From Limisphaerales bacterium (GTDB taxonomy: Bacteria; Verrucomicrobiota; Verrucomicrobiia; Limisphaerales; UBA8199), in the NCBI GenBank assembly GCA_025356925.1, contig JANXQE010000726.1, positions 1-6,740 on the forward strand: a DNA stretch of 6,740 bases, given 5' to 3'. Shown in pieces: positions 1 to 5,933 of this stretch. Each line of letters begins with the position of its first letter. The first letter of the stretch is position 1. Position numbers and translations under genes: made by a program. The notes beneath the pieces were generated by a model. It did not search any database. It had not been told where the DNA came from and was given only the letters and a program-made list of their open reading frames with translations.

Positions 1-53
1 GGCCTTCGGGTTTCGGATTTAGACGTTCATTGAGCTTTCCCACAGCGGCGAGC

Positions 54-914
54 TCACCACCGCGCCCCAGGGCCAGTTTCGCGCTCTAACGATTCAAAAT
101 ACGCTCGATGAATCCTTGCGGTCATTGGTGACCGGCGCAACGGGTGACCATCGAGCGAGGCCCCCTCCACGACCCCCGCCGAGCTTAAGGAAAGGAACAC
201 TCCGTCAGCCTCCGCCAACCGGCTGCCGGTGATATTACGCTCCTGCGCCTCGAACCCCGCCGCGCGGCAAAGCTCCAAAACGGCTAAGCGAGTGACCCCA
301 GCCAAAATCCCGCTCGCGAGCGGGGGTGTGTAAACTGTTCCCTGCTCTACCCAAAACAGGTTGCTTGTCGCTCCTTCGACCACAAAACCCTCCGTGTTGA
401 GCAGCAATGCTTCCCCTGCCCCAGCTTCTTCAGCCTGGGCTCGGGCGAGGACTTGAGGGAGTTTGTTGCAGGTCTTGAACTGAGCCAAAGGTTCGTTCGC
501 TGGAAGCCTGAATGAGGCGGTCTTGAGCTGCCAGCTTTGCAAGGCAGGCGGGTCCGAGCGCGTCAGTGAGTGGAGGGTCATCACCAGAACCGGCGCGTTA
601 GCGCCTCGTGGCGAATAACCGCGTGATCCGATCCCGCGCGAAAGGCTAAGTCGAAGCAGCCCATTCGGCATCGCGTTTTCGGAGACCAACCGCTCGGCAA
701 ATCCCCTCAAAGCGACCGGTGGAAACGGCACAGCAATCCCGAGAAACGCCGCCCCGCGTTCCAGGCGCTCCAGGTGTTGGCTCCAGCGGAAGGGAACGCC
801 GCTCGAAACGAGCATGGTCTCGAACAGACCGTCGCCATACAGAAACGAGCGATCGAAAATCGAGACGACCGCCTGCTCTTCAGGAACGAATTTGCCGTTG
901 AGAAACACGATCAT
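54..914 (-). CDS. pabC: Aminodeoxychorismate lyase (PabC-like, class IV PLP aminotransferase fold)
   Basis: This 286-residue cytoplasmic enzyme is predicted to split 4-amino-4-deoxychorismate into p-aminobenzoate and pyruvate, the second pAB step of folate synthesis. Seen in the sequence: an N-terminal FLNGKFV/DRSFLYGDGLFET block (residues 4-33), typical of fold-IV PLP enzymes; SRGIGSRGYS (92-101), very like the SRGxGxRGYS stretch of E. coli PabC; the likely PLP lysine K147 in FKTCNKLPQVLARAQ; and EGATSNLFW (180-188), which normally helps hold the cofactor. I chose the ATG at 914 because the protein then begins MIVFLNG, as the family does. The longer in-frame start at 1007 would add 31 unrelated residues lying over pabB. 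The gene overlaps the 3' end of pabB by 35 nt, so translational coupling is likely. No Shine-Dalgarno is visible. Branched-chain or D-amino-acid aminotransferases share the fold, but the pabB neighbour and the RGYS motif favour PabC. Confidence 0.9.
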   Translation of the reverse strand: MIVFLNGKFVPEEQAVVSIFDRSFLYGDGLFETMLVSSGVPFRWSQHLERLERGAAFLGIAVPFPPVALRGFAERLVSENAMPNGLLRLSLSRGIGSRGYSPRGANAPVLVMTLHSLTRSDPPALQSWQLKTASFRLPANEPLAQFKTCNKLPQVLARAQAEEAGAGEALLLNTEGFVVEGATSNLFWVEQGTVYTPPLASGILAGVTRLAVLELCRAAGFEAQERNITGSRLAEADGVFLSLSSAGVVEGASLDGHPLRRSPMTARIHRAYFESLERETGPGARW

Positions 915-2403
915 ATGGTCGCGAGGACAATCCCAGAGCTTCAATGAAGCCGCGCGCCTTGGCGATGGTTTCGAGATACTCGGCATCCGGAATGGAATCG
1001 GCCACAATTCCGGCGCCTACCTGGAAGTGCGCGACTCCATCCTTGAGCAGAGCGGTTCGGATGATCATCGAGAGCTGGCTTTCGCGGTTAAAGCCGAGAT
1101 ACCCCAAAGCCCCGGTATACGGTCCCCGGCAAACGGGCTCCAGTTCATCGATGATTTGCATCGCGCGAATCTTGGGAGCCCCGGTGATACTGCCTCCGGG
1201 AAAACAGGCAGCCAGAGCGCTTAAGTGAGTCACGCCATGCCGCAGAGAGCCTTCGACCGTCGAAACCAGGTGCTGCACCTGGGGATATCGCTCCAGGCGA
1301 GCCAGCTCGGGCACGTGGATCGAGCCAAACTCACAAACCCGCCCCAGATCATTGCGCAACAGGTCCGTAATCATTACCAACTCGGCCATTTCCTTTTCGC
1401 TGGTTTGGAGCTGATAGCTCAACTGGGCATCCCGCGTGGGGTCAGCCGACCGCGGACGCGTCCCCTTGATGGGCCGGGTCTGAATCTGGGAACCACTCAA
1501 GCGAAGAAACAGCTCAGGCGAAGACGAAGCCAGTTGGAATTCCCCGGCGTCGAGATAGGCGGAGAATGGGGCGGGCGAGACATCGCTCAGAGCCTGGAAT
1601 AGCCGCCAACCTGACCCCGGAAAAGGCGCCGAAAGCCGCTGCGAAAGGTTAACCTGGTAGATATCGCCGGAGTGGATATAATCTTGCGCGCGCGCGACGC
1701 GGGCCAGGAAATCAGCACGGGTGGTGTTGGAAAACACTGCGCTGGTTTGCTCCGGGTCTTCAACCAACGACCCGAGCAACGGGTTGGAGTGGAATGCCCC
1801 GAGTTCGGCGGAGTCCGACCCCGGCACGTGCTCGGAATCCGCGGGCGCGCACGAATTGGACTTCTGGTCGGCTAAATGTTCCAGCCAAAAATCGGATTGC
1901 TCCCGGGCACGCGCCGGGCTGCGCGATCCGTCCCGGTCAAGGCCGGTGGCGAGAATCCAGGTCGTGCCAAGGTGATGGTCAAACACCACCAGGCTGTCAT
2001 AAAAGCCGACGTGACATTCGGGCAATTCCAGGTCGTTGAGCGCGCGCCGCGGCAGCCGTGGCTCGACGAAGTTCTTGAGATCATAGCCCCAATACCCGAA
2101 GCAACCACCGAGAGGAAACGGCAAGTCCATCTCATCACGTAGTTCATAACTTGCCATCAAGCCATCCAATACCCGCCAGGGATCGCCAAATCTCTGATCA
2201 CTGCCTCCCTCCCAGCGCAACTCACAGCGGGAGCCCCTCGAACGGAGCGTGAGGAACGGCCGCGCGGCAACCATCGAATAGCGAGCTTGCGACGTGCCCA
2301 GCAAGGAACTGCGCAGCAGCACAATGCCGCGCTCGCCCTTCAGACGCTCGACCAGCGACTCCGGGCTGTGCGAGTGAGCAATTTCCGAGATCAGAGCGCG
2401 CAT
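880..2403 (-). CDS. pabB: Aminodeoxychorismate synthase component I
   Basis: This 507-residue chorismate-binding enzyme is predicted to aminate chorismate to 4-amino-4-deoxychorismate, the substrate of the next gene, pabC. Residues 1-150 form the divergent N-terminal domain (LGGCFGYWGYDL at 98-109). Residues about 229-490 form the catalytic domain, with GDIYQVNLSQR (246-256), SSPELFL (294-300), PIKGTRPR (311-318), HLVSTVEG (378-385), FPGGSITGAPK (401-411) and GAGIVADS (463-470). K313 in PIKGT is the lysine that marks PabB; anthranilate synthase TrpE has alanine there. The protein is about 50 residues longer than E. coli PabB, mostly through a polar linker at about 155-228. The ATG overlaps the end of the upstream peptidase gene by 13 nt and has no Shine-Dalgarno, which suggests coupling. 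No glutamine amidotransferase domain is fused or adjacent, so a PabA/TrpG subunit must come from elsewhere. The enzyme call is firm. Confidence 0.95.
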   Translation of the reverse strand: MRALISEIAHSHSPESLVERLKGERGIVLLRSSLLGTSQARYSMVAARPFLTLRSRGSRCELRWEGGSDQRFGDPWRVLDGLMASYELRDEMDLPFPLGGCFGYWGYDLKNFVEPRLPRRALNDLELPECHVGFYDSLVVFDHHLGTTWILATGLDRDGSRSPARAREQSDFWLEHLADQKSNSCAPADSEHVPGSDSAELGAFHSNPLLGSLVEDPEQTSAVFSNTTRADFLARVARAQDYIHSGDIYQVNLSQRLSAPFPGSGWRLFQALSDVSPAPFSAYLDAGEFQLASSSPELFLRLSGSQIQTRPIKGTRPRSADPTRDAQLSYQLQTSEKEMAELVMITDLLRNDLGRVCEFGSIHVPELARLERYPQVQHLVSTVEGSLRHGVTHLSALAACFPGGSITGAPKIRAMQIIDELEPVCRGPYTGALGYLGFNRESQLSMIIRTALLKDGVAHFQVGAGIVADSIPDAEYLETIAKARGFIEALGLSSRPYDRVSQRQIRS

Positions 2404-3656
2404 AATAACCGGCTCAGGTGGCGGCCCGATTTCAAGGGACTCACGAGTGCGAGATTCAACCGTTCCGGCCGGAAAAAGTCGCGCGCAACCGAGCGAATTT
2501 CGGAGGCGGTGACCTGAGCGAGACGATGTTGGATTCGATGGGGAGGCAAAATGCTTCCGTAACCCAGCAATTGCTCACCGACCCAATTCATCTGGTTGTC
2601 CGTGCTCTCCTGCCCCAAATCGATTTGGCCGTTGACGTACTCGCGAGCCCGGCGCAATTCGGCGGTGCTGGGCGAGGCTTGCACCAGGCGGCGCAGTTCG
2701 CGAACGATTAGCCCCAGGGTCTTAACCAGGTTGTCCGGATCCAGGCCCGCGGAGATCACGAGGTCGCCGGCGTCTTCAAAGAAACTCGGCGTGCTATAGA
2801 TTGAGTAGGCCAGGCCGCGGTCTTCGCGAATGACTTGAAAAAGACGCGAGCTCATGTTTTCGCCCAGAATAGTATTCATCAGGCGTAATGCATACCGGCG
2901 CTCATCATGTCGGGAGCAGGTGCGAATCCCCAGCGCGATCTGGCACTGCTCTGTTTTCTTGCTGAACAACGAAATCCGGGGGGATGGCTGGTCCACTCCG
3001 ACGGGAGTGAAGACGGAACGCTGGCCGGGTGTGAGATGGCGAGCGTATTGTTTGATAGCCTGGAGGGCATGCCGATGCTTGATGTTGCCCGCGGCGACTA
3101 CCAAGGTGCTGCCGCTCACATAATTGTTGCGCAGATAATCCAACAGATCGCGCCGGCCCATCGCGTCCAGGGTTTCGGTTGTTCCGGTTATCGGACGACC
3201 GAGCGGTTGGTCAGGCCAGAGCGTGGTGTTGAGCAGTTCCTGGACCTGATGCTGGGGCTCGTCCAGGTACATAGCGATCTCTTCCTTGATCACTTCACGT
3301 TCTTTGGCGATTTCGATCGAGGCGAACCGCGAGTCCAGCAGCATGTCCAGCAACACGTCCAACAGTTCATCAAACCGATCATGACCGGCTCGCGCGTGGA
3401 AGCAGGTGCTCTCCTCGCTCGTAAACGCATTCAGGTACCCGCCGACCCCTTCAACCGCTTGCGAGATTTCCTTGGCCGACCGCTTCCTGGTGCCTTTAAA
3501 CAAAAGGTGTTCGATGAAATGGCAGACCCCGTTAAGCCGGGCGGGTTCGTAGCGCGACCCCACTCCCACCCAAACCCCGACGCTGACGCCGACCATATGC
3601 GGCATCTCTGCCGTGGCGACCCTCAGCCCATTTCGCAGACGCGTGACCCGGTACAC
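2391..3656 (-). CDS. M16B family zinc metallopeptidase (processing-peptidase/YmxG-like)
   Basis: This is a 421-residue peptidase resembling B. subtilis YmxG and the mitochondrial processing peptidase beta subunit. Seen: the inverted zinc motif HFIEH (46-50, zinc ligands H46 and H50, catalytic E49); the distal ligand E126 in KEREVIKEEI, 76 residues after H50; and in the second half the REDRGLAYSIYS block (277-288) with R280 and Y284, the Arg/Tyr pair that helps bind substrate. The length is that of a two-domain M16B subunit. Members of this size work as dimers, and having both half-sites in one chain suggests a homodimer. No signal peptide is visible, so it is probably cytoplasmic. The start is a GTG 5 nt after the LOG gene's stop codon; the next in-frame ATG would remove the N-terminal strand. 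The substrate cannot be told from the sequence. The function may be peptide or protein turnover, with no visible link to folate. Confidence 0.92.
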   Translation of the reverse strand: MYRVTRLRNGLRVATAEMPHMVGVSVGVWVGVGSRYEPARLNGVCHFIEHLLFKGTRKRSAKEISQAVEGVGGYLNAFTSEESTCFHARAGHDRFDELLDVLLDMLLDSRFASIEIAKEREVIKEEIAMYLDEPQHQVQELLNTTLWPDQPLGRPITGTTETLDAMGRRDLLDYLRNNYVSGSTLVVAAGNIKHRHALQAIKQYARHLTPGQRSVFTPVGVDQPSPRISLFSKKTEQCQIALGIRTCSRHDERRYALRLMNTILGENMSSRLFQVIREDRGLAYSIYSTPSFFEDAGDLVISAGLDPDNLVKTLGLIVRELRRLVQASPSTAELRRAREYVNGQIDLGQESTDNQMNWVGEQLLGYGSILPPHRIQHRLAQVTASEIRSVARDFFRPERLNLALVSPLKSGRHLSRLLCAL

Positions 3657-3661
3657 GATGG

Positions 3662-4345
3662 CTAGGCGAAGGCTTTCGGCATGATCTCCGGAGGACCAAC
3701 CCGGCGCTCGTACTCGAGGATCACGTCGATGACCTCTTGCGGGTCGTCAGTCAATTTGAACAGGTCCAAATCCCCTGGGCTGATGAATTGGGAGCCTTCG
3801 AGCCGTTCTTTCATCCAGCGGATCAGGCCTTTCCAATGGTCTTTCCCAAATAGGATCAAAGGGAATTCCGGGATGCGCTGCGTTTGCACCAGGGTAAGCA
3901 CTTCAAAAAGCTCATCGAGTGTGCCAAAGCCCCCGGGCATGAAAACGAATCCGATGCTGTATTTGACGAAACAGACCTTGCGTGAAAAGAAATAATGAAA
4001 ATTGATGGGGATGTTGGCAAAACGGTTCCCCTTTTGTTCGTTGGGCAACTGGATGTTTAATCCAACCGATTTGCCTTTGACTGCAGACGCGCCACGATTC
4101 GCGGCCTCCATGATCCCGGGCCCACCCCCGGTGATGATCGCCAGCTTATTCCTGGCCAGGCCCTTGGCCAACTCGACCGCGGATTGGTAATAAGGATTGC
4201 CGAGCCGCATTCTGGCGGAACCAAAAACCGTGACCCCAGGGCCGACTTGTGACATTGCTTCGAACGAATCCACAAACTCTGCCATGATCCGAAAGATGCG
4301 CCAGGGATCCTCTTTGATAAAGGTAACGTGCGTGTCGCTGTTCAT
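3662..4345 (-). CDS. LOG/TIGR00730-type Rossmann-fold protein, probable nucleoside 5'-monophosphate phosphoribohydrolase
   Basis: This 227-residue protein belongs to the LOG (formerly mis-called 'lysine decarboxylase') family. Characterised members cleave the N-glycosidic bond of nucleoside 5'-monophosphates, including cytokinin ribotides, to give base and ribose 5-phosphate. Seen: VTVFGSAR (38-45) on the first strand; the nucleotide-binding GGGPGIMEAANRGA (73-86); R123-K124 in FFSRKVCF; and the signature PGGFGTLDE (137-145) with the likely catalytic E145. All family landmarks are intact, so it is probably active. Residues 1-35 are a helical N-terminal extension absent from minimal LOG proteins. 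It is first in the leftward operon, 5 nt before the peptidase. The ATG at 4345 has no Shine-Dalgarno nearby. The natural substrate is unknown: nucleotide salvage or housekeeping is likelier than cytokinin production in a free-living bacterium, but both are inference. Confidence 0.9.
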   Translation of the reverse strand: MNSDTHVTFIKEDPWRIFRIMAEFVDSFEAMSQVGPGVTVFGSARMRLGNPYYQSAVELAKGLARNKLAIITGGGPGIMEAANRGASAVKGKSVGLNIQLPNEQKGNRFANIPINFHYFFSRKVCFVKYSIGFVFMPGGFGTLDELFEVLTLVQTQRIPEFPLILFGKDHWKGLIRWMKERLEGSQFISPGDLDLFKLTDDPQEVIDVILEYERRVGPPEIMPKAFA

Positions 4346-4354
4346 CTGGCTCGA

Positions 4355-4382
4355 AGGTTAGCACGTACCCCCTCAGACACAA
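4355..4382 (-). promoter_or_regulatory. Weak candidate promoter for the leftward LOG-M16-pabB-pabC operon
   Basis: On the minus strand, TTGTGT (4377-4382) and TAACCT (4355-4360) lie 16 bp apart. They resemble a sigma-70 -35/-10 pair with several mismatches. If used, transcription would begin only a few bases before the LOG start codon at 4345, giving a nearly leaderless mRNA. That would fit the missing Shine-Dalgarno. The match is weak and could be chance. Confidence 0.22.
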
Positions 4383-4403
4383 GGGCTGGCTCCCCTGGGA
4401 ACT

Positions 4404-4439
4404 CTGGGGTCTCGTCACATGGCACTGGGGTTCTGGGGT
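4404..4439. repeat. Three direct CTGGGGT heptamers in the divergent promoter region
   Basis: CTGGGGT occurs at 4404-4410, 4425-4431 and 4433-4439 on the plus strand. The first and third copies extend to an 11-mer, TCTGGGGTnTC (4403-4413 and 4432-4442), spaced 29 bp. A near copy, CCTGGGA, lies at 4394-4400. The cluster sits between divergently transcribed genes, about 60 bp upstream of the leftward start codon and about 90 bp upstream of the rightward one, so it could be an operator. No regulator in the window points to it. Confidence 0.4.
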
Positions 4440-4507
4440 ATCCCGCAGAGATGGCTCAGTTGAGTTTTAGGCCGTCTTTGCTTGCCTGGCTTTCCTCCCT
4501 CCCCTAC

Positions 4508-4520
4508 GCTTGCGTCAAGC
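4508..4520 (+). other. Small perfect hairpin just upstream of the transporter start codon
   Basis: GCTTG (4508-4512) and CAAGC (4516-4520) pair perfectly around a 3-nt loop. The stem ends 5 nt before the ATG at 4526, where a ribosome binding site would lie. A pyrimidine-rich tract (4491-4505) precedes it. The structure is small and could be accidental, but it falls in a region that governs initiation. Confidence 0.35.
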
Positions 4521-4525
4521 AACCT

Positions 4526-5851
4526 ATGAACGCTTCCATTCGCTTTCGCCTCTTCGTCATGATGATTTTGGAGTTTTTCATCTGGGGCTGCTGGTTGCCG
4601 TTGATCTATGGCTATCTGCCGAGTCTCAAGTTTTCCGCGGTAGAACAAGCCTGGGTCCTCAACGCCTTCCCGATTGCGGCCATTGTGGGCATGTTCTTTA
4701 GCAACCAATATGCCGATCGCCATTTTGCTGCCGAAAAATTCCTCGCCTTCAGTCATTTAGTTGGCGGCCTGGCGATTTTTGCGTTGGCCTTCACCACCTC
4801 TTTTTGGCCGTTCTTTGGCCTGATGCTGGTCCACTGCTTGCTCTACGTGCCCACGAATTCGATCGCGAACTCCATTGCGTTCGCCAATATCAAAGACCCG
4901 CAAAAAGAGTTCGGCCTGATTCGCGTCGGTGGAACGATCGGTTGGATCCTCGCCGCGTGGCCGTTCACGTTCATCCTGGTGGATTGGGACAAAGTTCACG
5001 CCGCCAACCCGCAAGGTCTGAAAAGTTGGCTGGGGACCGTGCTCGGTTCCGGTCTCACCGGCGAGGCTCTTCAACGAGGGACACGTTGGACGTTCATCGT
5101 CGCCGGGATCGCCTCACTTGTCCTGGCCGCCTACAGCCTCACGCTTCCACATACCCCGCCGAAAAAGATCGAAAAAGGCGCAGACCGTTTTGCCTGGCTC
5201 GAAGCGGTTAAGTTGCTCAAACAGCCATTCGTTCTCGTGCTCTGGCTGGTAACGTTCATCGATGCCTTCGTCCTCTACAGCTATTTCAATTGGACGGGGA
5301 CCTTCCTGGGAACCAGCCCGGAAGCCGGCGGAGTCGGGATTCCTGGCAACTGGATCATGCCAGTGATGAGCCTCGGCCAAATCGCCGAGATGCTCACGAT
5401 GTTTATCCTCGGCGCGACGCTCAAACGGCTCGGTTGGCGCTGGACCATGGTCATCGGCATCCTCGGCCACGCCGCGCGCTTTGCCATTTATGCGTTTTAC
5501 CCACAGGCCACACCCGTAGTCGTGATCCAATTGGTGCACGGGATCTGCTACGCCTTTTTCTTCGCCACCGTGTACATTTTCGCCGATGAGTATTTCCCCA
5601 AAGATGTTCGCGCCAGCGCCCAGGGATTGTTCAACATGATGGTCCTGGGCATCGGGGCGCTGGTCGCCAACTCAGTCTGTCCTTACCTGATGCAACAAGT
5701 CTTCGCGCATGGCGGGGTTACCGATTTCCGCACGTTGTTCCTCGTGCCGATGTTCGCCGCGCTGTTGGCGTCCATCGCGTTGGCGCTGTTTTTCCACCCG
5801 CCAGCGAGGAAGGAGATCGGACAAACTGCCAAAGCTGCCGTCGCCGCATAG
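4526..5851 (+). CDS. MFS transporter of the nucleoside:H+ symporter (NupG-like) family
   Basis: This 441-residue inner-membrane protein has 12 predicted helices (about 8-30, 41-60, 70-90, 94-118, 135-152, 188-207, 232-252, 276-296, 304-324, 329-352, 363-385, 404-424) and a charged loop at 208-228. It aligns along its length with E. coli NupG: FIWGCWL with CLWGSWL, RVGGTIG (133-139) with RIWGTIG, GQIAEML (284-290) with SQISETL, and VRASAQG (361-367) with IRASAQG. R133, T137, Q285 and E288 match the nucleoside- and proton-handling residues R136, T140, Q261 and E264 of NupG. Other NupG binding residues appear changed (Q225 to Y251, N228 to F254, Y318 to H338, F322 to Y342), so the solute may not be an ordinary nucleoside. 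I chose the ATG at 4526 because it aligns with the NupG start; an earlier in-frame ATG at 4451 would add 25 unconserved residues. It is divergent from the LOG gene. Confidence 0.88.
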   Translation: MNASIRFRLFVMMILEFFIWGCWLPLIYGYLPSLKFSAVEQAWVLNAFPIAAIVGMFFSNQYADRHFAAEKFLAFSHLVGGLAIFALAFTTSFWPFFGLMLVHCLLYVPTNSIANSIAFANIKDPQKEFGLIRVGGTIGWILAAWPFTFILVDWDKVHAANPQGLKSWLGTVLGSGLTGEALQRGTRWTFIVAGIASLVLAAYSLTLPHTPPKKIEKGADRFAWLEAVKLLKQPFVLVLWLVTFIDAFVLYSYFNWTGTFLGTSPEAGGVGIPGNWIMPVMSLGQIAEMLTMFILGATLKRLGWRWTMVIGILGHAARFAIYAFYPQATPVVVIQLVHGICYAFFFATVYIFADEYFPKDVRASAQGLFNMMVLGIGALVANSVCPYLMQQVFAHGGVTDFRTLFLVPMFAALLASIALALFFHPPARKEIGQTAKAAVAA

Positions 5852-5874
5852 CATCGACCGCCGTCTTGAATCCG

Positions 5875-5895
5875 GCTTCGCGCGATGCGCGGAGC
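5875..5895. other. GC-rich hairpin in the gap between transporter and HDOD genes
   Basis: Bases 5875-5883 and 5887-5895 form a 9-bp stem (one G-T wobble) around the loop GAT, in the 82-bp gap after the transporter's stop codon. No T-run follows on either strand, so it does not look like a standard intrinsic terminator. It may be an mRNA 3'-end stabiliser or part of a dispersed palindromic repeat; the window holds only one copy. Confidence 0.5.
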
Positions 5896-5933
5896 GCCAA
5901 CTTGCAATCCGTTGTCCAGGTAACGATGATTGA

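Noticed and set aside
1..43. Possible start (GTG at 43) of a further leftward gene running off the left edge
   Set aside because: Only 14 open codons are visible with no recognisable sequence; it could be the next gene or chance.
915..1007. Upstream in-frame ATG extending pabC by 31 residues
   Set aside because: The extension lies over conserved pabB coding sequence and the family begins at the MIVFLNG segment.
880..2403. Anthranilate synthase (TrpE) as the identity of the chorismate-binding enzyme
   Set aside because: The PIKGT lysine (K313) is the PabB form, and the following gene is a PabC-like lyase rather than trp genes.
2907..3665. 252-codon open frame on the plus strand opposite the M16 peptidase gene
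   Set aside because: It lies entirely antisense to a gene with intact catalytic motifs, its translation matches no family I recognise, and long antisense frames are expected in GC-rich coding DNA.
4460..4488. TTGAGT as a -35 box for the transporter gene
   Set aside because: At the expected spacing the -10 position reads TGCCTG, which does not resemble a -10 box.
4328..4525. Longer N-terminus for the transporter from frames starting at 4328 or 4451
   Set aside because: The extra residues do not resemble the family, the 4328 start would overlap the LOG gene, and the NupG N-terminus aligns with the ATG at 4526.
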